Shown here: positions 20,960-32,209 of the stretch, piece after piece | How positions within the stretch are numbered: the stretch's first letter is position 1 | Layout: each line of letters opens with the position of its first letter | NCBI GenBank assembly: GCA_001999425.1 | Contig: MLHP01000028.1 | Span: 1-54,379 of the forward strand | Direction: 5' to 3' | DNA: 54,379 nucleotides | Origin: Rodentibacter genomosp. 2 | GTDB taxonomy: Bacteria > Pseudomonadota > Gammaproteobacteria > Enterobacterales > Pasteurellaceae | Notes under the pieces: generated by a model | The model's input: only the letters and a program-made list of their open reading frames with translations | Told to the model about the DNA's origin: nothing | Databases searched by the model: none | Translations under genes and position numbers: made by a program

Positions 20960-21967
20960 ATGATGTTGACGATAAAAAAACATGCTTGGGAATTGACATT
21001 GCTACTGCTATTAATACTTGAAATTTTGGGATTCGGTCTATTCAATCCCTTAATGCTTGATCTCAATGTACTCTTATATAGTACAAGTGATTTCATCTAT
21101 ATTGGTATGCTGGCACTTCCGTTAACAATGATTATTATCAGTGGGGGCATGGACATTTCTTTCGGTTCAACGGTTGGCTTATGCGCCATAACATTAGGCG
21201 TGTTATTTAAATTGGATATTCCGCTTAGCCTTGCAATCCCGGCAACCTTTGTTGTGGGGCTACTGTGTGGGTTCATTAATGCTGGACTTATTCTTTATAC
21301 AAAAGTTAATCCCTTGGTGATCACGCTAGGCACCATGTATCTTTTTGGCGGTGGTGCATTGCTCTTATCAGGTTTCGCCGGGGCAACCGGTTATGAAGGT
21401 ATAGGTGGATTCCCTGAATCACTGTTAGAATTTGCCAATCAAACCTTATTAGGTATTCCCACTCCTATTCTTTACTTCATATTAATGACGTTTGTTTTCT
21501 GGCTACTTATGCACAAAACCAAAATTGGAAGAAGCATTTTTCTAATTGGTCAGAGTGAACGAACTTCTCGTTACAGTGCAGTTCCGATTCAAAAAACACT
21601 TTTTCTCATTTACGCATTTATCGGACTTGTTGCCGCTTTTGTCGCGGTACTATTAGTGTCCTATTTTGGTTCTGCCCGTTCAGATTTAGGCAGCTCATTA
21701 TTAATGCCGGTGCTGACCGCCGTTGTATTGGGTGGTGCCAATATTTATGGTGGCTCAGGCTCAATTATCGGTACCGCTATCGCTGCCCTATTAATCGGTT
21801 ATTTACAACAAGGTTTACAAATGATCGGTATTCCAAATGAGATTTCAAGCGCCTTATCCGGTGCCTTACTGATTATCGTATTAATCGGCAAATCCGTTAG
21901 CTTGCACTACGGTGCAATAATGCAATGGCTACGCCGAAAGGCTAAACATCAAGCAGTCGTAGATTAG
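20960..21967 (+). CDS. lsrD: AI-2 ABC importer permease LsrD
   Basis: 335 residues, RbsC-like permease with [18 protein letters not shown] (about 58-75) and [20 protein letters not shown] (about 255-275). Partner of LsrC. AAGGAG lies before tandem ATGs at 20960/20963. An uptake signal (AAGTGCGGT) sits in the 40-bp gap after lsrC. Confidence 0.92.
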   Translation: MMLTIKKHAWELTLLLLLILEILGFGLFNPLMLDLNVLLYSTSDFIYIGMLALPLTMIIISGGMDISFGSTVGLCAITLGVLFKLDIPLSLAIPATFVVGLLCGFINAGLILYTKVNPLVITLGTMYLFGGGALLLSGFAGATGYEGIGGFPESLLEFANQTLLGIPTPILYFILMTFVFWLLMHKTKIGRSIFLIGQSERTSRYSAVPIQKTLFLIYAFIGLVAAFVAVLLVSYFGSARSDLGSSLLMPVLTAVVLGGANIYGGSGSIIGTAIAALLIGYLQQGLQMIGIPNEISSALSGALLIIVLIGKSVSLHYGAIMQWLRRKAKHQAVVD

Positions 21968-22002
21968 TCGTTAAACACTCAACCTTAAGAGGAGAACTTG
22001 TT

Positions 22003-23019
22003 ATGAAAACTCGTATGAAAATGACCGCACTTTCCATATTGCTCGGTTTATCTGTGACGACTGCCGCACAAGCAGCTGATCGCATCGCCTTTATCCCCAA
22101 ATTAGTCGGTGTCGGCTTCTTCACTAGCGGTGGGCAAGGTGCAACTGAAATGGGAAAAAACCTTGGGGTGGATGTTACCTATGACGGTCCTACGGAACCG
22201 AGTGTTTCCAATCAAGTACAATTAATTAATAACTTCGTCAATCAAGGCTATAAAGCCATTGTAGTTTCGGCGGTTTCACCTGATGGCTTATGCTCTACAT
22301 TACAACGAGCGATGAAACGAGGTGTAAAAGTATTAACTTGGGATTCAGACACTAAACCGGAATGCCGTAGCCACTACATTAACCAAGGAACACCGGAACA
22401 ATTAGGTTCTATGCTTGTTGAGATGGCATCAAGCCAAATAACCAAACCTAACGCTAAAGTTGCCTTCTTTTATTCCAGTCCAACGGTCACTGATCAGAAT
22501 CAATGGGTAAAAGAAGCAAAAGTAAAAATCGCTAAAAATCATCCGAAATGGGAAATTGTCACTACTCAGTTTGGTTACAACGATGCGATTAAATCACTTC
22601 AAACCGCAGAGGGTATTTTAAAAGCTTATCCGGACTTAGATGCCATTATTGCACCGGATGCTAATGCATTACCGGCCGCCGCACAAGCTGCTGAAAACCT
22701 AAAAGTGAATAATGTTGCTATTGTTGGATTCAGTACTCCCAATGTTATGAGACCTTATGTAAAAAGAGGTACAGTGAAACAATTCGGTCTTTGGGATGTG
22801 GTGCAACAAGGCAAAATTTCCATTGCCGTAGCAAACGATTTGCTAAAAGGCAAGCCGCTTAATGTTGGTGATAAAGTAGAAGTTGAAGGTATCGGTAGTA
22901 TTGAAGTATCACCAAACAAAGTTCAAGGTTACGAATATGAAGCGAAAGGTAACGGCATTGTGCTATTACCACAACGTGTCGTTTTCACTAAAGACAATAT
23001 TGATCAGTACAATTTCTAA
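22003..23019 (+). CDS. lsrB: AI-2 periplasmic binding protein LsrB
   Basis: 338 residues with a Sec signal peptide of about 24 residues ending TTAAQA. A type I periplasmic-binding fold follows ([54 protein letters not shown]). These residues match LsrB, the AI-2 receptor that delivers to LsrACD. Asp and Gln-rich binding segments appear complete. An uptake signal is embedded in the signal peptide codons (ATGACCGCACTT at 22021). Confidence 0.93.
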   Translation: MKTRMKMTALSILLGLSVTTAAQAADRIAFIPKLVGVGFFTSGGQGATEMGKNLGVDVTYDGPTEPSVSNQVQLINNFVNQGYKAIVVSAVSPDGLCSTLQRAMKRGVKVLTWDSDTKPECRSHYINQGTPEQLGSMLVEMASSQITKPNAKVAFFYSSPTVTDQNQWVKEAKVKIAKNHPKWEIVTTQFGYNDAIKSLQTAEGILKAYPDLDAIIAPDANALPAAAQAAENLKVNNVAIVGFSTPNVMRPYVKRGTVKQFGLWDVVQQGKISIAVANDLLKGKPLNVGDKVEVEGIGSIEVSPNKVQGYEYEAKGNGIVLLPQRVVFTKDNIDQYNF

Positions 23020-23034
23020 CTAAGGAGTATAACA

Positions 23035-23919
23035 ATGGCAGATTTAGATGATATCCGAGATGGCAAAGATTTTGGGTTGGATACCCCACAAACTCACCAA
23101 GCTTTCTACTTAAAAGGATCGGGTGCGCTAGATTGGGGGATGCAATCCCGTTTAGCGAATATTTTTAATCCTCAAACCGGCAAAACAATTATGTTGGCTT
23201 TTGACCACGGCTATTTCCAAGGGCCAACAACCGGGCTTGAACGCATTGATTTAAGCATTGCACCGTTATTTGAATATACCGATGTTCTAATGTGTACACG
23301 GGGTATTTTACGCAGTATTGTTCCCCCTAGCGTACGTAAACCAATTGCTTTGCGTGCATCAGGTGCAAATTCAATTTTAACGGAACTCTCCAACGAAGCC
23401 GTTGCAGTATCCATTGAAGATGCCCTTCGATTAAATGTTTCCGCTATGGCGGCACAAGTTTATATCGGCTCTCAATATGAACATCAGTCTATTAAAAATA
23501 TTATCCAACTTGTAGATCAGGGCACTCGTTATGGAATGCCTATTATGGCAGTAACCGGCGTAGGTAAAGATATGGCACGTGATCAACGTTATTTCTCCCT
23601 CTCAACCCGTATTGCTGCAGAAATGGGTGCACATATTATTAAAACCTATTATGTTGATAAAGGTTTTGAACGCATTACAGCCGGTTGTCCGGTGCCGATT
23701 GTCATTGCCGGCGGGAAAAAACTCCCGGAACATGAGGCCTTAGAAATGTGTTATAAAGCAATTGATCAAGGTGCATCTGGTGTAGATATGGGGCGTAATA
23801 TTTTCCAATCTGACGCACCAATCGCTATGTTAAAAGCCGTTAATGCAATTGTCCATCGTGGAGAAAATGCTGAAAAAGCTTACCAATTATATCTACACGA
23901 AAAAAACAATCACCGTTAA
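23035..23919 (+). CDS. lsrF: Phospho-AI-2 thiolase LsrF
   Basis: 294 residues, class I aldolase (DeoC/FbaB) fold. [20 protein letters not shown] is the characteristic N-terminal loop, [13 protein letters not shown] carries the Schiff-base type Lys, and [13 protein letters not shown] is the phosphate loop. LsrF transfers an acetyl group from the LsrG product to CoA. It is 15 bp after lsrB. Confidence 0.93.
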   Translation: MADLDDIRDGKDFGLDTPQTHQAFYLKGSGALDWGMQSRLANIFNPQTGKTIMLAFDHGYFQGPTTGLERIDLSIAPLFEYTDVLMCTRGILRSIVPPSVRKPIALRASGANSILTELSNEAVAVSIEDALRLNVSAMAAQVYIGSQYEHQSIKNIIQLVDQGTRYGMPIMAVTGVGKDMARDQRYFSLSTRIAAEMGAHIIKTYYVDKGFERITAGCPVPIVIAGGKKLPEHEALEMCYKAIDQGASGVDMGRNIFQSDAPIAMLKAVNAIVHRGENAEKAYQLYLHEKNNHR

Positions 23920-23925
23920 CCAATC

Positions 23926-23957
23926 AACATTCCTCCTTGCTATACAGGAGGAATGTT
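23926..23957 (+). other. Perfect intercistronic hairpin between lsrF and lsrG
   Basis: AACATTCCTCC (23926-23936) pairs over 11 bp with GGAGGAATGTT (23947-23957) around a 10-nt loop, just after the lsrF stop. No U-tract follows, so it is better read as an mRNA processing or stability element than a terminator. Confidence 0.7.
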
Positions 23958-23984
23958 ATTCCATATTAAAACTAAGGAGAAATT

Positions 23985-24290
23985 ATGTTTGCTATGCTCG
24001 TTGAAATTAATATTAAAGAAGGTAAAGAACAAGAATTTCTTGATGTATTTAAACGCAACCACATCGGAACACGCCAAGAAAAAGGTAACCTACGCTTTGA
24101 TGTTTTACGTGATCCGGACATTAGAACCCGTTTCTATGCTTATGAAGTTTATGAAGATGAACAAGCATTGGAGGAACACAGAAAAACGGTCCACTACCAA
24201 CGCTGTGTAAAAGAACTTGAATCTTTAATGACAACGCATCGAAGCAAAAAAATCTTTGAATGGCTCTTTCCTGAGGAAATAAAATCATGA
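23985..24290 (+). CDS. lsrG: Phospho-AI-2 isomerase LsrG
   Basis: 101 residues, ABM-type dimeric alpha-beta barrel (MFAMLVEINIKEGKEQEFLD; LRFDVLRDPDIRTRFYAYEV). LsrG isomerises phospho-DPD ahead of LsrF. AAGGAGA precedes ATG 23985. It overlaps lsrE by 4 nt (ATGA). Confidence 0.92.
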   Translation: MFAMLVEINIKEGKEQEFLDVFKRNHIGTRQEKGNLRFDVLRDPDIRTRFYAYEVYEDEQALEEHRKTVHYQRCVKELESLMTTHRSKKIFEWLFPEEIKS

Positions 24291-24979
24291 CCACAGAAAA
24301 AGAGCGGTTAATTTCAGCGTTAAAATTACAGCCAATCAGCGTTGGAATATTAGCATCCGATTGGCTTGAATTTTCAAAAAATCTTAACGTATTAAGTCAA
24401 AATCAACTGAAACTCTTGCATTTTGATATTGCCGACGGTCAATTCTCTCCTTTTTTCACAGTAGGGAGCATGGCAATACAACAATTTCCTAAAACATTTA
24501 TAAAAGATGTGCATTTAATGGTAAAAGATCAGTTTAGCATTGCCCAAAAATGTGTCACAGCTGGTGCGGATATCATTACCCTGCAAATTGAAAATACCAT
24601 TGATCTTGAAGAGACTTTGCGATGGTTAAAAATGCAAAAAACGATATTGTGCGGCTTAGCTATTTGCCCTAACACGCCTTTAGAATCACTTTATCCCCAT
24701 TTACCAAACGCTGATTTAATTCAAATTTTAACACTGGATCCAAGAACTGGAGAAAAAGCTAATCTTGATAAAATAGCCGCTCTCTTGATCCAATTATTTA
24801 CTCATCTTAATGATTCACGACAGGAAAAATTGGTATCTGTTGATGGCGCAATGACATTGGAATTGGCTTTATATTTGAAAAAATATGAGATCAATTGGGT
24901 TGTATCCGGTAGTGCATTATTTTCATCGGATTCCTTTGAAAATACAGTAATAGAATGGAAAAAAATGCTATCCCATTAA
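24287..24979 (+). CDS. lsrE: LsrE, ribulose-phosphate 3-epimerase-like
   Basis: 230 residues, TIM barrel of the Rpe family: ISVGILASDWLEF start, LLHFDIADGQFSPFFTVG (metal His/Asp region), DVHLMVKD, and WVVSGSALFSS phosphate loop. Rpe normally has SADFARLGE where this has ASDWLEFSK, placing it in the LsrE branch known from Salmonella. Its exact substrate in AI-2 breakdown is unsettled. It ends the operon, and no clear terminator follows apart from uptake signals. Confidence 0.85.
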   Translation: MTTEKERLISALKLQPISVGILASDWLEFSKNLNVLSQNQLKLLHFDIADGQFSPFFTVGSMAIQQFPKTFIKDVHLMVKDQFSIAQKCVTAGADIITLQIENTIDLEETLRWLKMQKTILCGLAICPNTPLESLYPHLPNADLIQILTLDPRTGEKANLDKIAALLIQLFTHLNDSRQEKLVSVDGAMTLELALYLKKYEINWVVSGSALFSSDSFENTVIEWKKMLSH

Positions 24980-24982
24980 TGC

Positions 24983-25055
24983 AAAAGTGCGGTTATTTTT
25001 CACCTTGTTTCAATTGTTTCAATATCAAAACACGATGGAATACAACCGCACTTTT
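24983..25055. repeat. Inverted uptake-signal pair between lsrE and ftsX
   Basis: AAAAGTGCGGT (24983-24993) and ACCGCACTTTT (25045-25055) are perfect inverted copies separated by 51 bp, in the convergent gap between lsrE and ftsX. The loop is long, so terminator activity is uncertain. Confidence 0.75.
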
Positions 25056-25068
25056 CAAAATTCACACC

Positions 25069-26001
25069 TTAAACCCGGTTATCAATCAATGTAATATGTC
25101 TTTTGGCGGCAATCCACGCACCGATATAGCCCATGATTAAACAACTTGCCAAGAGAAAAATTAATTCTCCGACAGCTAAACCGTTTAGAGCAAACTGCAC
25201 GGCGAAAATATCCGTCACATACTTCACCGCAGAGGTAAAGTAACCGATGATAAAACTACTAAAAACAGCGGCGACAAAACCACCCAGCACTGCATAAATC
25301 ATTCCGGTGTAGAGGTAAGGACGAAGGATAAAATTATCCGTAGCGCCCAGCAATTTCATTACGTCAATGCTGGCTCGACTGCTATATACGTCGGAGCGAA
25401 TACTGTTGCCAATCACTAAAAATACTGCAACGGTCATCAATACCGTACAGAAAATCGCCACATGTGCCACCAACCATGAAAGTGCGGTCAATTTTTCCAT
25501 CCAATCATTATCTAAACGAACCTCTTGTACCCCTTTGATTTTATCGAGATTTGTGCGTAATGTTTCACGTTTTTCGGAGGTTTCAAAAGCTTTCGACGGT
25601 TTCACCATCACCACTGCCGGTAACGGATTGTCGTCAAGAATTTCCAGCTCTTCACCAAAGCCCAACCAACTTTTAAATTCCTTCAGGCTTTCTTGACGAG
25701 AAACATAATTCAGGGAATCAATCCCTTCTTGTTGGCGAATTTTTTCCACCACTAAATTGGCATCTTCTTCACTTAAATTTTTGTGTAAATAAATGGTGAG
25801 TTCGCTTTCAGGATAAAATTGCGTAGTAGCTAAATGTAAATTTTTCCACATTAAATAGCTGACAGTAGGAATAGTGAGCGAAACGGCAATCACTAAAATA
25901 GTGAGCAAGGTACCGAATTTGCGTTGCCACAAATCCGCCCACACCGCGCGTAAGGTGTAAGCCGTTTGCACAAAAAAAGAAGCATCAGTTGAGCGGCTCA
26001 T
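25069..26001 (-). CDS. ftsX: Cell division protein FtsX
   Basis: 310 residues. One membrane segment near residues 30-52, a periplasmic loop (about 55-165), then three membrane segments (about 180-205, 225-255, 275-297). This is the FtsX permease-like topology. With FtsE it signals from the divisome to peptidoglycan amidases through EnvC. Last gene of ftsY-ftsE-ftsX, 9 bp after ftsE. An uptake signal is embedded at 25480. Confidence 0.95.
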   Translation of the reverse strand: MSRSTDASFFVQTAYTLRAVWADLWQRKFGTLLTILVIAVSLTIPTVSYLMWKNLHLATTQFYPESELTIYLHKNLSEEDANLVVEKIRQQEGIDSLNYVSRQESLKEFKSWLGFGEELEILDDNPLPAVVMVKPSKAFETSEKRETLRTNLDKIKGVQEVRLDNDWMEKLTALSWLVAHVAIFCTVLMTVAVFLVIGNSIRSDVYSSRASIDVMKLLGATDNFILRPYLYTGMIYAVLGGFVAAVFSSFIIGYFTSAVKYVTDIFAVQFALNGLAVGELIFLLASCLIMGYIGAWIAAKRHITLIDNRV

Positions 26002-26010
26002 GGTTTTTCC

Positions 26011-26667
26011 TTAATAACGTAAATAGCCTTGTTCAAGCACCAAACAAGGTTTTGGTTTTTGTTGGATTAAATTAATATCGTGGGTAGCGATTAACACAGT
26101 CATGCCTAAACGATTAAATTCTTCAAAAAGATTAAAAATGCCTAATGATAGCTCATCATCGAGATTTCCCGTTGGTTCATCCGCCAATAAAAGTTGCGGT
26201 TTATGCACAATCGCACGAGCAATATCGACCCGTTGTTGTTCTCCACCGGAAATTTGTGGCGGCAAATAATGCGCTTTATTACGCAACCCTACACGATCAA
26301 GAGACGCCATAGCACGTGAATACGCATCTTTCGGGTGCATGCCGGCAATGATAAGCGGTAATGCCACATTTTCTACCACACTGCGATCCGTCAACAAACG
26401 ATAATCTTGGTGAACCATACCGATTTGGCGACGCAAAAAAGGAATTTCATATTTTGACAGACGAGTGATGTCGTGCCCGTTAAACCAAATTTGTCCCGCA
26501 TTGGCTTTTTCCATACCCATAATCAGCTTAAGCAAGGTACTTTTCCCTGCGCCTGAATGCCCCACCAGATAGGTCATACTGCCTACCGGTAAATGAAAAT
26601 TCAGTCCTTGCAATGCTGGTTGGGTTGCGCCGTGGTAGGCTTTTGAAACATTCGAGAACTTAATCAC
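26011..26667 (-). CDS. ftsE: Cell division ATPase FtsE
   Basis: 218 residues, single ABC ATPase: Walker A GHSGAGKSTLLKLI (about 36-49), Q-loop MVHQDYRLL, signature SGGEQQRVDIARAI, Walker B LLLADEPTG, switch His in LIATHD. It drives conformational change in FtsX. It is 9 bp after ftsY, in the conserved order. Confidence 0.96.
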   Translation of the reverse strand: MIKFSNVSKAYHGATQPALQGLNFHLPVGSMTYLVGHSGAGKSTLLKLIMGMEKANAGQIWFNGHDITRLSKYEIPFLRRQIGMVHQDYRLLTDRSVVENVALPLIIAGMHPKDAYSRAMASLDRVGLRNKAHYLPPQISGGEQQRVDIARAIVHKPQLLLADEPTGNLDDELSLGIFNLFEEFNRLGMTVLIATHDINLIQQKPKPCLVLEQGYLRY

Positions 26668-26676
26668 AGTTTTTCC

Positions 26677-28044
26677 TTATTCTTCATTTTCATGTACGAA
26701 CAACGCATCGATGAATTCTGTTGCGTTAAACTCACGTAAATCTTCAATTTTCTCACCCACACCAATATAACGAATCGGTAAATTAAACTGATCCGCAATA
26801 GCAAAAATCACCCCACCTTTTGCCGTGCCATCCAGTTTTGTGAGAGAAATACCTGTTAACCCAACGGCTTCATTAAACAATTTCGCTTGGCTAATCGCAT
26901 TTTGACCGGTTCCCGCATCCAAAGTGAGCATAATTTCATGTGGTGCGCTTTCATCATACTTTTTCATCACCCGAACGATTTTTTTCAGTTCGTCCATCAA
27001 ATTATTTTTATTTTGTAAACGCCCTGCCGTATCGGCAATTAAGATATCAATGTTGCGTGCAGCCGCAGATTGCATCGCATCAAAAATAACGGAAGCAGAA
27101 TCCGATCCCGTGCTTTGTGCGACAACCGGAATATTATTTCGCTCGCCCCACACTTGCAACTGTTCCACCGCTGCCGCACGGAAAGTATCGCCGGCGGCTA
27201 ACATCACGGATTTACCTTCCGCTTGGAATTTTCGTGCAAGTTTGCCAATCGTGGTGGTTTTTCCCACACCGTTCACCCCGATCATTAAAATCACATAAGG
27301 TTTTTTCGTGCTATCAATGACTAAAGGTTGAGCCACCGGTTCAAGAATTGCTGCCATTTCTACTTTTAACTGTTGATACAACAATTCGGCATCTTGCAAT
27401 TGCTTACGGCTTGCGTGTTCGGTGAGGTTTTTAATGATTTTCGTGGTGGTCGGCACGCCAATATCCGCCATGAGAAGCTGCTCCTCCAACTCCTCAAACA
27501 ATTCATCATCAATTTTTTTACCTAAGAAAAAACTGCGGAAACCGGCTCCGATATTCTGTTTAGTTTTGAGTAGCCCTTTCACTAAACGGCTAAAAAAACC
27601 GCCTTCGCTTGGTTTTTCACGGATTTCAGTTTGCACTTCCGCTTGTGGTTCAGGATGAAATTCTTGTTTAACTTCTTCGACAATATCGGCATCAATCTCT
27701 GCCCCTGCAACGCTGCGATTTTCTTCCACATTTTCTGGCTCAATGATCGTATCAGGCAAATTAAGTGCGGTTGAAATTTCCGAGTTTTTTTCTTCTATTT
27801 CTTCTTGTTCCACCTCATCTTTTTGAGCCTCTTCAGTTAAAACAGGGTCAAAATTGACCGCACTTTCTGCCTCATCTAACGGTTCTTTCACCTTTTCAAC
27901 AGAAGGTTCGATAATTTCACTTTCAACAGCCGTTTCCTCGATTTTTTCTTCTTCAATGATGGGGTCAATTTGCGTGCTTTCTTGTTTTTTATTACGCCCA
28001 AATAATGATGCCCAAAATCCGCCTTTTTTCTTTTCTTCTGCCAT
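26677..28044 (-). CDS. ftsY: Signal recognition particle receptor FtsY
   Basis: 455 residues. An acidic, low-complexity A domain (about 20-145, rich in EE/EIE repeats) precedes the NG GTPase domain: GVNGVGKTTTIGKLA (P-loop, near 253), DTAGRLQNK, TKLDGTAKGGVIF. It is the membrane receptor that accepts SRP-ribosome complexes. It heads ftsYEX and diverges from rsmD. The A-domain coding region holds two uptake signals (27762 and 27856). Confidence 0.96.
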   Translation of the reverse strand: MAEEKKKGGFWASLFGRNKKQESTQIDPIIEEEKIEETAVESEIIEPSVEKVKEPLDEAESAVNFDPVLTEEAQKDEVEQEEIEEKNSEISTALNLPDTIIEPENVEENRSVAGAEIDADIVEEVKQEFHPEPQAEVQTEIREKPSEGGFFSRLVKGLLKTKQNIGAGFRSFFLGKKIDDELFEELEEQLLMADIGVPTTTKIIKNLTEHASRKQLQDAELLYQQLKVEMAAILEPVAQPLVIDSTKKPYVILMIGVNGVGKTTTIGKLARKFQAEGKSVMLAAGDTFRAAAVEQLQVWGERNNIPVVAQSTGSDSASVIFDAMQSAAARNIDILIADTAGRLQNKNNLMDELKKIVRVMKKYDESAPHEIMLTLDAGTGQNAISQAKLFNEAVGLTGISLTKLDGTAKGGVIFAIADQFNLPIRYIGVGEKIEDLREFNATEFIDALFVHENEE

Positions 28045-28144
28045 AATAAATTGTTCTCTTAACTGCTATCCGATAAAAATGTGGTTCATTCTAGCAAAAA
28101 ATCGTCTAAACTAAGCACAATTTTCACTAAAAATCCGCTTCTTT

Positions 28145-29214
<1,070 letters not shown>

Positions 29215-29223
29215 CTTGAAAGT

Positions 29224-29247
29224 AAAAGGTGGGGTAACCCACCTTTT
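29224..29247. terminator. Convergent terminator, trmL / xylB
   Basis: AAAAGGTGGG (29224-29233), GTAA loop, CCCACCTTTT (29238-29247). A 10-bp stem with A/T ends can act in both directions. It starts 10 nt after trmL, and the xylB stop is at 29251. Confidence 0.85.
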
Positions 29248-29250
29248 GCT

Positions 29251-30732
29251 CTAATGGAGAGAGTGAAGATAAGCAAGATAACGTTGATAAATCCCTTCAT
29301 AGGATTCAACATTTTCTTGATGCGGGAAACATCTTGAATCCGGATCTAAATGCACAAATGCCTCACACAACATGTCTAACTCGCCTTCGCCATTTGCCCA
29401 CATGGCTTGAATTGCCCCTCCAAGCGCTGCCGCTTCGTCTTCCAACAAACACACGACTTCTGTGTTCATCACATCGGCTATTATTTGTCGCCAAAGTACA
29501 CTTTTCGCACCTCCGCCAATCAACCGAATTTGTGACGTTGCCAAACCTGCTTGTCGGAAAAGATCCAACCCGTAACGCAAGGTAAAAGTTGCACTTTCCA
29601 TCATGGCACGGCAAAGATTGGCTTGGGTGAAATTACTTGAATCTAAACCTAAAATACGGGCTTTTTCATTCGGTAAAGGCGGGACACGCTCGCCATTGAA
29701 AAATGGCAAAATCATCACCCCTTCCGATCCAATCGGTGCTTGTTGTGCAAGATGATTAAATTCCGCTACATCAATATTAAGCAAATTCATCACCTGTTTA
29801 TTTGATGAAGTCATATTCATCACACAAATGAGCGGCAACCAACCATTATTACTCGAACAAAAATTAGCAATCATCGGAGGTAAATCCTGCAACGGTTTAT
29901 GTGTGTAAGCATAGAGGGTGCCGGATGTACCAAGACTCATCGTGGCAATGCCCTCACGGATATTTCCTGTGCCTATTGCGCCCATCATATTATCGCCACC
30001 GCCAGTAGAAACCACGACATATTCGTTAAAACCGAATTGAGCCGCAATGTCAGGTTTTATCATACCAAGTTTTGTTTCCGCAGAAAGCAAGGTTGGCAAT
30101 ACCTCCTCCATATTTAATTCCGGTGCAATTTGTGCAAATACGGTTGGATTCCATTGCCGTTTCACAATATCAAAATAACCGGTACCGGAAGCATCGCCAA
30201 ACTCCGTACAAAAATTCCCGGTAAGCCAATAATTAAGATAATCGTGAGGTAACATAATTTTTCGGATTCGTCCAAAAAGCGCCGGATAATGCTGGCGAAA
30301 CCAACACAATTTAGAGGCAGTATAGCCTGTTTGGCACATAATACCGAGTTGATGAAATGCTTTCTCTTCGCCTCCAAGACGCTCAATCAACGCGGCATTT
30401 TCATCTGCCGTTTCCGTATCACACCAAAGTTTTGCGTTGTATAAAGGTTGATCGTCCTCATCCAACAAAACTAAACCATGTTGCTGACCGGAAATCCCAA
30501 TACCCTTCACTAAACGTGGCGAAAAGTGCGGTAAGGTTTGCGCCTGTTTTAACGCTATGCTTAATGCTTGGTTGAATGCGTCAAGCCACCAATTAGGATG
30601 CTGTTCACGTCGCCCGTTTGATTGTTCAATCAAATCATGTGCGGCATACCCCACCCCAATCACTTTTTTCTGCGCATAATCTACGATAATCGCTTTTGTG
30701 CCTTGCGTACCACAATCAATGCCGATATACAT
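29251..30732 (-). CDS. xylB: Xylulokinase XylB
   Basis: 493 residues from ATG 30732 (MYIGIDCGTQGTKAIIVD), preceded by GGAGG; a longer frame to 30861 runs into xylA. FGGY kinase: GIGISGQQHGLVLLDEDDQP, STGGGDNMMGAIGTG, GGGAKSVLWRQIIADVMN. Phosphorylates D-xylulose to xylulose 5-phosphate, which enters the pentose phosphate pathway. It follows xylA after a 56-bp gap that holds an uptake-signal hairpin. Confidence 0.95.
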   Translation of the reverse strand: MYIGIDCGTQGTKAIIVDYAQKKVIGVGYAAHDLIEQSNGRREQHPNWWLDAFNQALSIALKQAQTLPHFSPRLVKGIGISGQQHGLVLLDEDDQPLYNAKLWCDTETADENAALIERLGGEEKAFHQLGIMCQTGYTASKLCWFRQHYPALFGRIRKIMLPHDYLNYWLTGNFCTEFGDASGTGYFDIVKRQWNPTVFAQIAPELNMEEVLPTLLSAETKLGMIKPDIAAQFGFNEYVVVSTGGGDNMMGAIGTGNIREGIATMSLGTSGTLYAYTHKPLQDLPPMIANFCSSNNGWLPLICVMNMTSSNKQVMNLLNIDVAEFNHLAQQAPIGSEGVMILPFFNGERVPPLPNEKARILGLDSSNFTQANLCRAMMESATFTLRYGLDLFRQAGLATSQIRLIGGGAKSVLWRQIIADVMNTEVVCLLEDEAAALGGAIQAMWANGEGELDMLCEAFVHLDPDSRCFPHQENVESYEGIYQRYLAYLHSLH

Positions 30733-30748
30733 ACTGCCTCCAACACTA

Positions 30749-30778
30749 AAAAGTGCGGTGAAAAATGACCGCACTTTT
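30749..30778 (-). terminator. Uptake-signal hairpin between xylA and xylB
   Basis: AAAAGTGCGGT (30749-30759) and ACCGCACTTTT (30768-30778) form an 11-bp stem with an 8-nt loop. In the minus transcript the stem ends in UUUU. It lies inside the operon between xylA and xylB and may reduce, rather than stop, read-through. Confidence 0.7.
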
Positions 30779-30788
30779 GAACTAAACC

Positions 30789-32108
30789 TTAACGATAAAT
30801 GACTTGATTCACGATATTTTCTAGATATTCTTGCTGACCGGATACCGGTTTTGGATCCCACTCTTTTTCTTGCACAAGTTGGGCTAGTTGTTCCAAAGAA
30901 AGCTGACCTTGCAAAATTTGTTGACCGAGTTCACCGTTCCAACCGGCATAGCGCACCTCAACGAGTTTGTGTAAAGTTTCTTCTTCGATCATTTTTGCCG
31001 CACGTTTTAAAGATAATGCTAACACATCAATAGCCCCAATATGACCATGGAATAAATCATAAGGATCGGTACTTTGGCGACGAATTTTTGCATCAAAATT
31101 AAAGCCACCCGTGGTAAATCCACCATGTTTCAAAATTTCATACATCACTAAGGTGTTTTCCTCCACACTGTTCGGGAATTGATCCGTATCCCAACCAAGT
31201 TGCGGATCACCACGGTTGGCATCAATAGAACCGAAAATATCTAATGCACAGGCGGTTGCCACTTCATGTTGGAAAGTGTGTCCGGCAAGTGTCGCATGAT
31301 TGGCTTCAATATTCACCTTAATTTCTTTTTCCAATCCAAATTGTTTTAGGAAACCATAAACGGTTGCCACATCATAATCATATTGATGTTTTGTCGGTTC
31401 TTGCGGTTTCGGCTCAATTAATAACGTACCGTTGAAACCGATTTTATACTTATGTTCCACCACCATTTGCATAAAACGACCGAGTTGTTCACGCTCACGT
31501 TTAAGATCCGTGTTAAGCAAGGTTTCATAGCCTTCACGCCCGCCCCACAATACATAGTTTTCCCCTCCTAAGCGTTTTGTGGCATTCATTGCATTGAATA
31601 CCTGCATCGCCGCCCATGCAAAGACTTCGGGATTCGGATTGGTCGAGGCGCCGGACATATAACGCGGATGGGTAAAACAATTTGCTGTTCCCCATAGCAG
31701 TTTTACACCGCTTTCCGCTTGTTTGCGTTCTAAAATATCCACGACATGATGGAAATTTTGTAAATATTCTTTTGCAGAATTGCCTTCCGGTGCGACATCC
31801 ACATCATGAAAACAATAATAAGGTATGCCCAATTTACTGAAAAACTCAAAGGCAATCTCTGCTTTTTGTTCCGCCCCGGCAAGTGCATCAGCATTTTTTT
31901 GCCAACTTCGGTCAAGAGAACCCAGCCCAAACATATCATTTCCATTCCAACAAAAGGTATGCCAATAACATACGGCTAAACGCAAATGTTCCGCCATAGT
32001 TTTACCTAAAATGACCTGATTCGCGTCATAGTGTTTAAAAGCAAAAGGGTTGGTTGATTGTACGCCTTCAAAGGTGACTTTTTCAATTTTATCGAAGTAG
32101 TTTGCCAT
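30789..32108 (-). CDS. xylA: Xylose isomerase XylA
   Basis: 439 residues from ATG 32108 ([20 protein letters not shown]) with AGGAAAA upstream; an in-frame extension to 32171 lacks a site. It has the class II isomerase motifs [43 protein letters not shown] (metal Asp/Glu/His) and [16 protein letters not shown]. Converts D-xylose to D-xylulose in the cytoplasm. It heads xylAB and is divergent from xylFGHR. Confidence 0.96.
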   Translation of the reverse strand: MANYFDKIEKVTFEGVQSTNPFAFKHYDANQVILGKTMAEHLRLAVCYWHTFCWNGNDMFGLGSLDRSWQKNADALAGAEQKAEIAFEFFSKLGIPYYCFHDVDVAPEGNSAKEYLQNFHHVVDILERKQAESGVKLLWGTANCFTHPRYMSGASTNPNPEVFAWAAMQVFNAMNATKRLGGENYVLWGGREGYETLLNTDLKREREQLGRFMQMVVEHKYKIGFNGTLLIEPKPQEPTKHQYDYDVATVYGFLKQFGLEKEIKVNIEANHATLAGHTFQHEVATACALDIFGSIDANRGDPQLGWDTDQFPNSVEENTLVMYEILKHGGFTTGGFNFDAKIRRQSTDPYDLFHGHIGAIDVLALSLKRAAKMIEEETLHKLVEVRYAGWNGELGQQILQGQLSLEQLAQLVQEKEWDPKPVSGQQEYLENIVNQVIYR

Positions 32109-32170
32109 AGGATTTTCCTCTTTGAATGATGAAATTTCCTGTATTTTTATGAAAAACACCTTATTCATCA

Positions 32171-32183
32171 ATTACGTTATTTT
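32171..32183. promoter_or_regulatory. Candidate XylR half-operator, xylA side
   Basis: ATTACGTTATTTT lies 62 bp from the xylA start. Its core ATTACGTT recurs inverted (AACGTAAT) at 32237-32244. Together the two arms flank the CRP site, as expected for XylR operators in a divergent xyl region. Inference only. Confidence 0.4.
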
Positions 32184-32209
32184 GTTTTCCAATGGCGATA
32201 ATTTGCAAT

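Noticed and set aside
23953-24210. Open frame overlapping lsrG in another frame
   Set aside because: It starts inside the hairpin GGAGGAATG, is a shadow of lsrG and has no family features.
24983-25055. lsrE/ftsX inverted pair as a definite terminator
   Set aside because: The arms are 51 bp apart, much longer than in typical terminators, so it is listed only as an inverted repeat.
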